Assembly: GCF_947179165.1 (NCBI RefSeq)
Contig: NC_077247.1
Location: forward strand, 44,374,935 to 44,438,934
Length of the DNA: 64,000 bases
DNA from: Solanum dulcamara
Taxonomy: Eukaryota; Streptophyta; Magnoliopsida; Solanales; Solanaceae
Direction of reading: 5' to 3'
Part shown: in pieces, positions 10,304 to 21,543 of the stretch
How the letters are laid out: every line of letters begins with the position of its first letter
Numbering within the stretch: position 1 is the stretch's first letter
Translations under genes and position numbers: made by a program
Notes under the pieces: generated by a model
Seen by the model: only the letters and a program-made list of their open reading frames with translations
Told to the model about the DNA's origin: nothing
Databases searched by the model: none

Positions 10304-12079
10304 CTGCAAGGAAGAAAAACAAGACATTTTCTTTTTGAGGGGGTTTAAAAACACATAATACTGAACAAAGGATAGTAATGTATGAAGTGGAACGCTAGCT
10401 CCACAGGGATAAGATACCCTATAACATATAAGAATCATAAAAGACAGAAAAGAGCCAGAGTTCTCATTTATTACAATTTCAGTAAGAATGCCAAATTCAA
10501 CATCCATTCCGGACTAAGAACAAGGCGGTATGGAGATAAGAAAAAACTTCCCTTCCAATGAGATTCACGAACATTTCCAGTTAGACACAATAAGTAATTA
10601 GAGAAAAATCACAAAAGAAGGTTTTGCATCCATCTCTATGCAGCTAGGCTGCATCAGATACAAGTTTCAAAACATATCATCAACAACAGAAAAAAGAAAA
10701 GGCCATCTACATCCAGCAGTTTCACCAAAAAAAAAACAAAAAAAAAAACTTGAATGCCAGAAATATCAGCCAACTCACATTCAATTGTGAGCTTTTAATT
10801 TTCATCTGAGCTGCATTATCATAATGCTGTATTACCACAACCAAGGAAAATAAAAACAAAAGTAAAAAAAAAAAAGAGAAAAGGAAAGGGAGAAAAAGGC
10901 AGGGGTCCTTTTCAAGCCCGGTATGGATGTTTAACAGGGACAAGTCTAGTCAAGAAAAGTCAGTTGAAGGGAGATCTGAAGTAGTTTGAGACAACTGAAG
11001 TCAAGCCGTCAAGCTTACAATGCAATAAGAGCAAAACATGGTCTCTCGGGATTTTCTTCTATAGGATTGTTCGTGTCATACTTAGCACAGCAGACGAGGT
11101 GTGATTCATTTTATATTTGATTGGATAACCAAAATATTCCAATCAGTCCTGCATAGTTAAACTCCTATTTTTCTTGTCATTTTGGTTGTTGTTATCTTTA
11201 ACATCATAGGTCCTAGCATTCTTATAGCACTCATATTCAAACATTCATCTTCTGTTGTTACTCTCCAACAATTCCTACGTCTTTCACTTTCCAAGAGAAA
11301 CTCTTTCAACTTCAACACTTTAAAACAACTAAAATTGGCCAAACCATTAGAATTTAATCAATCATGAGGGGCATGACCATTTGAGCTAAGAGGAAATAGT
11401 CTATCTATAGTAATAAGATCTGCGTACATTCTATCCTACTCAGACCTCCCTTAGTGAGATTTCAGTGAGTATGTTATTGTGTGTGTTATGATGAGGGGCA
11501 TGACCATAGAGATAGGAGGTTGTTAAGGATATTTATAATGTATTAGGATAGAAAGTTAATAGATAGATAATTGTCTCATTTATCCTTCCACAGTAGTAGT
11601 CATAGCATTACTCCTTTAGTTTGCAGTTTGTTGTCCCTTGATTTCTGTTACTATTTGTTATTTTTTTTTGCAGTTTGCTTATCCTATTATTTTGTTGTAA
11701 TTATTGTTCAAAATGATTAGTATTTTGCCAATGTTTTATCAAAATAATATCTTTTTATCTCTGGGTAGATAGAGTAGAGGATGCTTACCCTCTACCCTAC
11801 CTCATACATGGGATTACGGTATTATTTTGACATTTTTAAAGTTCCAAAATATAAATTAAAAACAAAAACCAACAGAGGAATAACAAGCGTAGAACTCAAT
11901 CACGATGAAATTATGAATCCCCAAATACCAAATTACCCGCCGAAAATACAAAGTTATCCTTCAACTTTAACAAAAAAATAGAAAAGATACTTTCTAAATC
12001 ACATATGACATGATGGAAGAAGAGAAGTGTAAGAAAAGAAAAGCAGAGGAAGAGAGATGGGAGTTGGGGAAATAAATAC
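10304..12079 (-). other. CLD1: Probable 5' UTR intron of CLD1
   Basis: On the minus strand a good acceptor (CTTCCTTGCAG) ends at 10304, just before the ATG. The sequence ATTGACAG followed by GTATTTATTTCC offers a donor at 12079. The intron would be about 1.8 kb, with a non-coding first exon around 12080-12160. The acceptor is well supported; the donor is one of several possible choices. The interval also contains a degraded SINE/LINE tail. Confidence 0.4.
11390..11485 (+). mobile_element. Degraded TS-SINE/RTE-LINE 3' end
   Basis: The stretch includes GATCTGCGTACATTCTATCC, then CAGACCTCCC, then GTGAGATTTCAGTGAGTATG. These are in the same order and spacing as the 3' tail in the better copies at 51008-51109 and 53820-53926. 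It has many substitutions and lacks a clean (TTG)n tail. Confidence 0.5.
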
Positions 12080-12129
12080 CTGTCAATGGGTAACCACACT
12101 TGGAAAAGTTAGAACTTTAGAATTGAAAC

Positions 12130-13080
12130 AAGGAAAATATGTGCACATAGCTCCAATCTTCGTGTAGGCAAAACAAGAGTCAAAAGGGTCTTGTGGGCGA
12201 AAAAGTTTAAGGTCCTCATCAATTTGACAATTTATTTTTTCTACCACATATTGTTGTGGCTTCCAATTTTACCCTCAAAAGTTTCTATTGTTTCACTTTA
12301 TTTCTTTCATTCCTTAGTTTGGTATTCTTCCATCGCAATCTATGCGAATTTGAGCTAAGATCAAGGCCCACGTGGTCATGCGATATAAAATTATGATTTG
12401 CCATTGTAATATGAAATTGTGATATAAAATTATGAGATAAAATTAAAGTTTTTTTGGACATGCAATTTAAACTTTTTATGTTGTATGTTTTCTCATAAAC
12501 ATAAAAATTTCATAAATTGTAAAACTATTAAAATTGTTTCAATTCTTTATACAATCATAACAAATAAACAAAAATTTCTAAAATTGCATAATACACTATC
12601 ACAAAGCTATTCTAAAAACAATACAATTATTATTGGTCAAACTTTAATTAAATAAAAAAATTGAATATAAGTTGTAATGTACTAGTCTTTAATATAATCC
12701 TCCCGCATAGTATGGACAATCTTCTCACATTGATCTTGCATTTGTCGATCATATGACCAAGAAGACGGTCATATGACCGAGTCCTTAGTATATCTCATTT
12801 GTCGATCATTTGAATGAAGTAGTAATAAATTTGATAAAAAATAATGAATTTGGTGAATATAAATGATAAAGTAGGAATTTATTTGAACTAATAATAAATT
12901 TTATGTTGGTGAGAATAATCGAGATATAAATGGTTTAAAAAGTAATTATATGAATTAAAATTTTATTTACATATGAAATAAATGGTTAGTAAATATAAAT
13001 TTGATTTTTTTTTACAAAATATAAACTTGTTTATATTTGAAAAATTCAAAATCATGATTTGAAATTTCCAAATCATGCTT
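12130..13080. other. Intergenic repeat-like AT-rich DNA
   Basis: Non-coding. Around 12380-12480 the phrase GATATAAAATTATGA recurs with variants, and a GTCATATGACC-like palindromic motif recurs around 12740-12780. These look like remnants of small non-autonomous transposons, but no intact termini were found. Confidence 0.4.
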
Positions 13081-13084
13081 TCTG

Positions 13085-13568
13085 AAATTTTTATATTTTT
13101 CTTCGCCAAAAGTGCAATTCTTATCGATCTACTCCATATTCCATAGATCTCAGATCCAGTCAGCTTGATAGGAATTAGCATAGCTCCTGAAGCATCTAAT
13201 GGACCTATGTAAGGAGGATCATTCTGCTCTATTTTGAGAGTCACCATTGTTATTTTCTTCGTCTCAAGTCTTCTTTTCTATGACCAGCTTAGCTGACTCT
13301 GATACCATGTGAAAAACAAGTAGATGATCTCAATCATACATTGACAAGCTCAGAGAAAAGGGAACTCAGAAAGAAGAAGAGGAAGATTTTTATTGATCTC
13401 AAACTTCAATTATACAACTTGTTGATTTATATATACACATATACTTGAGCTTCAAAATATCCTCCTAACTAACTCTAATTGCTAGCTCATTATTGACAAT
13501 TGTTAACTAAGTACTCAACTAATTAACTGAATAATGAGATGATTTGTATGTATATTTCAATAGCCTCA
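13085..13568 (-). mobile_element. Truncated Copia: LTR, primer site and gag start
   Basis: Read on the minus strand, an LTR of about 261 bp (13568-13308, TGAGGC...TTTTTCACA) is followed at once by TGGTATCAGAG (13307-13297), the classic primer-binding site complementary to initiator tRNA-Met. A gag start codon lies at 13247. Its first 45 or so residues (DPPYIGPLDASGAMLIPIKL, then TGSEIYGIWSRSIRIALL) are the N-terminal gag domain of plant Copia elements. The frame decays after about residue 50 and the rest of the element is absent. The outer LTR boundary is inferred from TG...CA ends. Confidence 0.7.
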
Positions 13569-14032
13569 TCCTAGAATTGTGGAAGTATATATTACATAAG
13601 CTAGATTACTACCTTCAGACGCTACCATTTGTGTTTGGTTGATACTACAAGTTTTAGTCATATTTCTTTTTTTTACAATTTAAATTCAATTATGATAAGT
13701 AGGTATGAGGTTGTGAAGCACATAAATTAAGGTAAAAGATTAATAGGTAGTAGAGTATTATCTTTCATACTAGTAGTCGCAATAATACTTTTATAGTTTT
13801 CTGTCTCTCAATTTCTGTTAGTACTAGTTATTTCTTGTATTTTGCTTATTGTATTATTTTATTGTAATTATTGTTCCGAATAATTTGTCATGTGTTTTCT
13901 ATATTTCTTTTGCATAATTAAAATCAACAACAGAATAACAAGGGTAGAACTCAATCACCATGAAATTATGAAAGTTTCTATTGTTTCGGTTTTATTTCTT
14001 TCTTCTTTTCAATCCTAGTTTGGTATCATTTT

Positions 14033-14285
14033 GTGTCTGAGTTCCAATTTATGTGAATCTAGGTTAGAAACTAAGAGAGACTGGAAAGAATTAAATAAGA
14101 GTATGCTTAGCGTCTTTCACTATCTCTTATTATAAGCAGGAAATGGTGCGACCCTACTCAATTCATAAGTCCGAAAATTAATATAGCCATAAATCATCTC
14201 ATTAAAAATAAAAGAAAAAGTAAAAAAAATATTAAAATATTTAATATAAAAAGATGTTCTTTACATAAATTGGGGACTAAAGGAG
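14033..14285. mobile_element. Stowaway-like MITE
   Basis: The left end GAGTTCCAATTTATGTGAAT is mirrored by TTTACATAAATTGGGGACTA, followed by AAGGAG and TA. This is the standard arrangement of grass and Solanaceae Stowaway elements. The left terminus is partly eroded. There is no coding capacity. Confidence 0.5.
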
Positions 14286-15304
14286 TATATTATTTCATCT
14301 TAATGGTTTGCATATCATCAATTAGACAGCTAACCTTTTAGCTCGGCAAAGTGCTATATTCTGACCAACTCGATCAGCCCATTTCAACTTTTTATGATCA
14401 AAATTACTTAAGAAATTTGGTAATAACAGAAAAAAGTAATTTGATTCTCCAAAAATAATAATGTTATACAAACGAAATATGCACAAAGTATATTTATATA
14501 CAACATATAGACAAACAATATATATATATATATATTTTAATCATGATGATAAACTAATTGATCGAAAGATATATATTCGTAACTTTTCCAATACTGAAAT
14601 CCAAGGATAACTATGCTACAAGCAATAATTTTGAGTCTCAATGGAGGACCAAAGGGATATTATTGCTTTCAACTGCCACAATTTCATCAGCATTTACTCA
14701 TTTATATTTGGGTTTTGTCGTACAATGGGCCATTAATACTGGACAACTATACATCTCTTCACTTGCTGCAAAAATAAACACTACGAGGCATGGTATTGGA
14801 CTCTTTAATCCTAGACGTAACAAGATCCTTCTCTTTATTTTTTCAGATTTTAATTATTTTTTCTCTTTGTTGATCATGTGTCTTTTTTCATTGGTCTAAT
14901 TTGTCATGCCAGTTGCTAATGGAATAGTAACATTTACAGATGGGTGTGGTACGGGATTAAAAAAATATGATTCAATAATTTCGATTTTTTATTTTTTAAA
15001 ATACGATATTATTACTAAATTAATTCGGTATGATCACTTATTGTAAAATTTAATTTTGATATTTTGTGGTACAGTTAATAGATAAATATAGTTTGTTCGA
15101 CTTTAACTTACATATATTCATATAATAGAGAATTATGACTTCGACTTTTCAAAATAAATGTCTCAATTATATCATACTAACAGCTTATACACGTAGAAAT
15201 ATTCAAAAGAAAGTACAAACAATTTTCTTTGTTAATCAATTACACAAAAAATATATTTTAATCAAGATAGATTAATCAAAGTTTCAAATCAAAATAATTT
15301 GTTA

Positions 15305-15577
15305 GAGCCCGTTTGAATTGACTTATAAGTTACTTATAAGTTGTTTTCAGTTTTTTTGAGTATTTGGTTGGCCAACTTAAAATTATTTTGTGCTTAAATA
15401 AGACTCAATAAATAATTAAATTTATTTGGATGAATTTATTTTTAAGCAGCTTATAAGTTGAAAACAACTTATAAGTCAAAAAAAAAAAAACTGGGCTGCG
15501 CCTACTTTTTTTAAAAAAAACTTATAAGCAGTTTTCAATTTATCAGTTACTTAAAATAAGTCCATCCAAACAGACTC
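15305..15577. mobile_element. MITE with GAGCCCGTTTG/CAAACAGACTC ends
   Basis: Left end GAGCCCGTTTGAATTGACTT and right end TAAGTCCATCCAAACAGACTC are inverted repeats, with TA immediately outside both. The interior is itself self-complementary (repeats of ACTTATAAGT and CTTATAAGCAG) and includes the insert GGGCTGCGCCTAC near 15492. It is a 273-bp non-autonomous element. Confidence 0.65.
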
Positions 15578-16804
15578 TAATACTATTTTATATATTTTCT
15601 AGAGTTATCATAATATATATAAATTGTATATGTTATTATATACTTCAAGTACAATATTTAATATCTCAATATTCTTTTTATAAAACACTAAATATCATAC
15701 TAAATATCAAAAAATTAAAATTCATACCAAATACCACAATACAAAAAATATTATATAACAAAAATTTATCTACTATACTATGCACACCTCTACCATTATT
15801 TACCCACTTTAATTTTTTGTTAACCGTTAATTTCTACGACACATGTCAACAACATTTTTATTCTATTAGGTCGAGCCCTTAAATAACGTGTCCAAATAAA
15901 GAAAAAGAGTTGGACAGATTTAAAGTGTCTATATATTCCGCCTAAATATGTACCACACCTCCATTTTATATTATTTGGCGTATGTAGTTTCGACACATTT
16001 AAAAAAAAAATTTAATTAGAGATGAATTTTATTAAATTAATTTTTAATGATGTTTTGAGATTTTACATTTAACTACTATTTTATGTAATTATTTAATACT
16101 AAAGATAATATAAAAAAAAGTAATATATATATTTTAATTTGTTAAAGTGAAAAAATATATATACTTTTTTAATATAAAAATCAAGTACAGTGAAACAAGG
16201 AAGTTATATACTTTTTTCACGCAAACACAGAGACAAAAAAGTGTATTTCTGCTCAAGTGTCGTAAAGGAAAACGTACCTAACTCCCTCCATGATAAGGAA
16301 AAGCTTTGCTTAACTTCTTGAACACTCATGAAATCTTGGAGTTGAAACTAATAAAAAATGGTTGTCAACTTCATCGTTCCAATTTATAGTAGAGCCATTG
16401 AGGAAACATAACACATGTAAAGTAGAATATTCAACTAGAGAGATGAAACAACTTAGGAATCAATGGTAGCATCCACAAAAAGGATTTGTACAATATTGAG
16501 TAAAGTGATGAATCATAATGATTAAGCAAACATCAATGGCCCTTTTTAAAATGGTAAACTTAAATATGTTATATTAAGAAAATATTTATCATCTACAATA
16601 ATAATATTTTTTTTATTGAACACATTTATAATATAGTTTTAATACATATTACAAAGAAGAATTTATAAAATACATATAATACAAGTTTATTTATGGATAC
16701 TACATTTATCATACACTTATAATGCATTGTATTAATTTTTTACCAAACAAATGTACTATATTTTAAAATACATATAATACATTTATATTACATGCATAAT
16801 TTAC

Positions 16805-16884
16805 TTTTAATACATAATAGATTTATCATAGTATTATTATGTATTGCTATAATAATACTATGATAAATCTATTATGTATTAAAA
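16805..16884. repeat. Perfect 36-bp inverted repeat, 8-nt loop
   Basis: Bases 16805-16840 are the exact reverse complement of 16849-16884, separated by GTATTGCT. All 36 positions pair and nearly all pairs are A-T. The surrounding 16650-16800 contains several AATACATATAAT-like phrases similar to the arm, suggesting local duplication and inversion of a short sequence. Transcripts from either strand would form a long hairpin. Confidence 0.95.
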
Positions 16885-16889
16885 TATAA

Positions 16890-17039
16890 TTATAACTCAA
16901 TCTTGTTGACTACAACTATAGTGTGTATCTCCTTTTGTTGGTGTATTCGATGAGATTCAACATGATTCAATAGTTCTTGATAACCGTAAACAATTTGGTC
17001 ACAAAAATGACAATGGAGTAGGGATAGATGAGTTGACAT
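16890..17039 (-). CDS. 49-codon C2H2 zinc-finger ORF (fragment?)
   Basis: An ATG at 17039 opens a 49-codon frame ending in TAA at 16890. Residues 10-30 contain HCHFCDQIVYGYQELLNHV followed by ESH, giving C-x2-C-x12-H-x3-H, the full set of ligands of one C2H2 finger, spaced correctly. The plant QALGGH motif is absent. A good splice acceptor (TTTTGTTCTTCAG) ends just before the ATG, so this could be the last exon of a larger gene or a pseudogene fragment. No upstream exon was recognised. The perfect hairpin at 16805-16884 begins 5 bp beyond the stop codon. Confidence 0.35.
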   Translation of the reverse strand: MSTHLSLLHCHFCDQIVYGYQELLNHVESHRIHQQKEIHTIVVVNKIEL

Positions 17040-19475
17040 TCTGAAGAACAAAATAGAAAAGGAAGCAACGTCAAAAACTATTGATATTTGAGGTGAAGCA
17101 ACATAAAGTTTTACCTAAAAAAAGGTTAGCTTGACCTATATGATTTGTTCGAACAAGGAGATGAGACTGGATTGTGCATGTCAACTCTAGAGACTGTATG
17201 AATAATTTATAGGCAAGTGCACTACTCACCTCTTACTTGTAGATTTCACATCTCTTGTAATGGTAAGTTTATTAAAGTGACAGCTCAGTAATCAAAACTT
17301 GAAAATTATTGATGTTTTTTCCTTTTTAGATATACTGTCCAATTTATATATATTAGGTAACTTGTTGAATTCTTTTCTAACACTGTGAGATAAATGCTTT
17401 TCCTTTTTTGAATTTTCATTTTTTCTAAACTTTCCAATCTAGATGAATTTAGAATTAGATCATCACAATTGTTTTATGGTAAATACTTATGGAAAGTCTT
17501 TTATTATTCTTCCATTATGAGTAATTATGAAGATTGAAGTAATATTGCAAGCTTTGTAGTTATAAAAAATTTTACATACCAAAAGAAACGAAATCATGGT
17601 ATACTAAAAAGACTATCTTACTCCACGTTTTGTGAATTCGTTCCTTTTCTCAAAGTAGAATACCTCAACACTAGAAAATTAAATATATTTTTTTTGGTAA
17701 AATAATTTCTATACCTATGAATGTTCAGTACATAAAAGTACTTTTCACATCTTATTTCCATATGTAAAAGAAGTCTTTATCATGAATCAAATTTGTGTAA
17801 TTAAGTCAAGCAATTGAACATCTACCCACTAAGTAAATCCATGCTTTGTCATTAAATCATCATTTCAAAAAGCATAACATCAACAGCTAAATAGAGGTGA
17901 ACATTATAACAATTGCATAAGGTTTGAGAGAATATTGGTGTCACGCCCCGACCATAGACCTAGATGAGATCAACACTTGATGCCTTAACTTACCTAAGCG
18001 AACCAGCTACATAACATAACTCATAGTATATGCGGAAGAATGAGGCGTTACAATGCATACCATAAGAACAATTCTTTTCCATTGGTAAGCCTTTATTTAA
18101 TAATAAAAAAAAGAAATAACTCATACATAAGAAAACTAAGTTTACATCGTGAATAAGCATAATAAACCCAACTAATCTATGAAGCTTCTAACATAACAAG
18201 TATTCTTTTGTCGTGGGCAAGACCATACCTATGAGTAAAACAAAAAAAAGATGAAATAAATGTCATGCCCCAAAGGAAAAGGGGACTCACGAATAGCCGA
18301 GTGAGTAGAACCTAGCATTTTGCTCGACCATCTCCCTGAGTACATGAGTCTGCATAATTTAAAATGCATCGTCTTCGACAAGGGACATAAGTACATTTGA
18401 AATTGTATTGTATGTAAAATAGATGAATGAAATATCAAGCATAACTAAAGAAGAAAGTAACTCAAGAAAACATAGTCATACCGTGAAAAAAAGAGTTCAA
18501 AAAAACATCACGTTGACTTTCATGTATATCTTTCATCATCATTAAATTCATTATGAAAGGTTTTCAGTCTAACCGACATAACTCTCCCATGTAAGAACAT
18601 GGAGTCTGACTAGAGGTGAACATCATAACATTACATACCTCTAATCGTTTATAATTACGGGTAAAGAATCACTCTTCTCCAAACTCTAAGCTTGACATTT
18701 TTTAGAATAATTGCTTCGAGGATCCTATGATCATGGGTTAGAATTAAGTTACAGATTTGCATATGGTGTTAGAAACAGTTAGATTAGCGTATGAAGACTT
18801 ACCGTAGTGTGGGGAAGTGCTGAGAGGAGAGAATACTCGTGCAAAGTTTGGAAAAGTTCAAACTAAGTAGTATTTATAGACTTGGACTATGCTCGAGCAT
18901 TCAGCACGTCACGATCACCGTTGTGGTGACTTGGGTAGTGCATTACAATGAACATCCTGTTGACCTTCACCTTTAAGTGTGTTGCGTTGTGGTGCCTATT
19001 GCATTTCTATAGTTGGTCGGTCTGTCTAAACTCTTATTTCCAATGATTTTCAGAGCAACATGGTGACCATTGTGGTGAACCTTACTACGTTGAGCATCGC
19101 GTTGTGGTGTCTTGTACGCATCCCACTCTTAGTATAAAACTCAGAGTCCTTTATTTCTTTTATCGTGGCATAGTGCCTATCGTGGTGAATTAACTTTAAT
19201 GTTTTGGATACCATATCATACTCATTGATAGTGTGCCACAACTTAAAAAATAATCGTCTCCTTGGGTAGAACGTGCGTAACTTTGTCTATTGAATCTAGA
19301 TAGACGTTCCTTCGGGGACATTCCATAAAAAAAAACCAGATAGATAAGTGGTTAAATATGTTCGAATCCAAATAAAATTACGTTTGGTATGATCGTACAT
19401 TTATTTTACTGTCACACATCAATCATCCTAATTCATCATGATCTATGGGTTCAACATGTAGTATGGAAGTATGAG
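17040..19475. other. Intergenic, probable old transposon DNA
   Basis: No gene was recognised. From about 17940 (TCACGCCCCGACCATAGACC) to 18430 there are phrases familiar from non-coding parts of Solanaceae retroelements, including GTCATGCCCCAAAGGAAAAGG and GACTCACGAATAGCCGAGTG. No termini or conserved protein domain could be found to define an element. Confidence 0.4.
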
Positions 19476-19480
19476 GTGTT
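19476..19480. repeat. Target-site duplication of the Copia element, left
   Basis: GTGTT immediately left of the LTR at 19481 is repeated exactly at 24580-24584. A five-base duplication is the normal result of Ty1/copia integration. Confidence 0.85.
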
Positions 19481-19715
19481 TATTATAAAATAAATTAACT
19501 TGACAAAATAAGGAGGAAGTAAAAACAACAGGAGAACAAAAAAGAGAAAGCAATGTATGTATGTATTTATGCCTTCTTTACATTGAAGAAGAAGGGTATA
19601 TTTATAGCCATACAAGTAAGTGGAGGAAAATATTAATGGGTAAGTTGCCTACTGAAAAAAGGTAAAGGACTATCCACTAATGCAAAGTAGACAACCATTA
19701 ATTTGGTTGATAACA
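19481..19715 (-). repeat. 3' LTR of the Copia element
   Basis: 235 bp, aligning end to end with 24340-24579. On the minus strand it starts TGTTATCAACC; its terminal CA has become TA. It holds the expected microsatellite-like stretch (CATACATACATTGC) and a TATA-like segment (GGCTATAAATATACCC). Confidence 0.9.
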
Positions 19716-19989
19716 CTCCCCCTTGGATGTCCACGTAAAATGTGTCTCATTAAAAACTTTACAAAAAACAATATACATAGTTATTCTGAACTTCCATATA
19801 TGTTGTGCCTCGTTAAAACCTTACTAGGAAAAAACCTAGTGAGAAAAAGCCTAGTGAAGAAAAAAGACATCTGGTAATACGCCTCGAGTGCTGCCTCATT
19901 AAGAACCTTATCAGGAAAACCCAGTGGGACAATACCTTGGCTAAGAAAAAAAAATTACAACGCGTATTTTACTCCCCCTAATGAAAACA

Positions 19990-20373
19990 TCACTTAACAT
20001 CACGAAGACGATGCATTCCAATTTTGTATCTCATTTTCTCAAAGGTTGAAGTCGGCAATGCCTTGGTAAACATATTTGCTAAATTGATACTTGAACAAAC
20101 TTGTTGGACATCTATATCACCCTTCTTTTGAAGATCATGAGTAAAAAATAATTTTGGTGAAATATATTTTGTTCTGTCTCTTTTGATGTATCCTCCCTTC
20201 AGTTGAGCTTTACATGCAGTATTGTCTTCATACAATATTGTTGGAACGTCTCTTTTTAAAAAAAGGCCACATGTTTTTTGAATGTGTTGAGTTATTGATC
20301 TTAACCAAACGCATTCCCGACTTGCTTCATTAATGACTATTATCTCTACATGATTTGAAGAAGTGAAAACCAT
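19990..20373 (-). pseudogene. Copia RNase H fragment
   Basis: The frame encodes the typical end of the Copia polyprotein: SNHVEIIVINEASRECVWLR, then LYEDNTACKAQLKGGYIKRD with the conserved EDN, and a C-terminal Copia block IDVQQVCSSINLANMFTKAL. The first catalytic part of RNase H is degraded, and frameshifts separate it from the reverse transcriptase portion. Confidence 0.85.
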
Positions 20374-20521
20374 AATTTGTTTTGTTGAATGTCATGATAT
20401 AGTTGTACCACCACACATAAATAAATAACCTGTCAACGATCGATCTTTATGGGATCAGACAAATATCCCGCATCTGCATAACCAATCAATTATGATGTGG
20501 ATTCATTTGAATAAAATAATC

Positions 20522-21326
20522 TCATATCAATGATCCCTCGGAGGTATCTGAATATATGCTTAATTTCATCCAGTGTCTGCGCGTTGGAGAAGAACTAAAT
20601 CTTGCTAACAAATTTACTGAGAAAGTTATATCTGGTTTAGAATTGTTGGCAAGATACATTAATGCACCAATTGCACTAAGGTATGGTATTTCAGCACCAA
20701 CAAGCTCTTCATAATTTTTATGAGGTCGAAATGGATCTGTATTAATATCAAGAGATCTCACAACCATTGGGGTACTCAATGGATGTGTTTTATCCATATA
20801 AAACTTCTTTAAAATATTTTCAGTATATGTTAACTAATGAACAAATATTTCATTTGTAAAATGTTCAATTTGTAGACCAAGACAAAATTGTCTTTCAGAG
20901 GTCTTTCATTTCAAACTCCTTTTTCAGACATTTTACTGCATTTGAAAGTTCTTCCGGAGTTCCAATAATATTCAAATCATCAACATATACTGCTATTATG
21001 ACAAATTCAGATTCAGACCTTCTCATAAAGACATAAGGGCAAATTGGATCATTTTTATATTCCTCTTTTAGCAAATATTCGCTAAGACGATTGTACCACA
21101 TGCGCCCTGATTGTTTCAACCCGTATAAAGATTTCTGAAGCTTTATTGAGCAAGTTTCTCGAGAATCCTTATATGCTTCAGGCACTTTGAACCCTTTGGG
21201 AATTTTCATAAAAATATCGTGGTCCAATGAGCCATATAAATAGGCAGTGATTACGTCCATTAGGTGTATTTCAAGCTTTTCATGAACTGCCAAATTCATT
21301 AGATACCTGAAGTTAATTGCATCCAC
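20522..21326 (-). pseudogene. Copia reverse transcriptase, broken
   Basis: Two open segments (21326-20895 and 20797-20522) carry the RVT_2 domain. The visible motifs are VITAYLYGSLDHDIFMKIPK, SLYGLKQSGRMWYNRL, the catalytic AVYVDDLNIIG with YVDD, and then the palm/thumb end SAIGALMYLANNSKPDITFS. A frameshift and stop near 20895-20800 split it. In an intact copy the enzyme would copy element RNA into DNA within the capsid. Confidence 0.88.
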
Positions 21327-21543
21327 CGCATGAGATTATGTTTCCATATAGTCAATGTCAGGTCTTTGCGAAAAAAATCTTGGGTTACAAGTCGTTCTTT
21401 ATATCTTACGTTACCTTTTTCATTTTGTTTACGCACAAAAATCCATTTGTGCCCTACTGGCTTACACCTTCAGGTGTTCGGATTATTGATCCAAAAACTT
21501 TACGTTTTTCAAGTGAAGTTAACTCTGCTTGAATTGCATCCTT

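Noticed and set aside
14558..14899. 113-codon ORF with hydrophobic end
   Set aside because: It starts at TTG, shows no recognisable domain, and lies in AT-rich repeat surroundings with no promoter; probably chance.
17940..18430. Possible LTR of a Gypsy element
   Set aside because: Phrases are familiar from retroelements, but no TG...CA ends, primer site or second copy were found.
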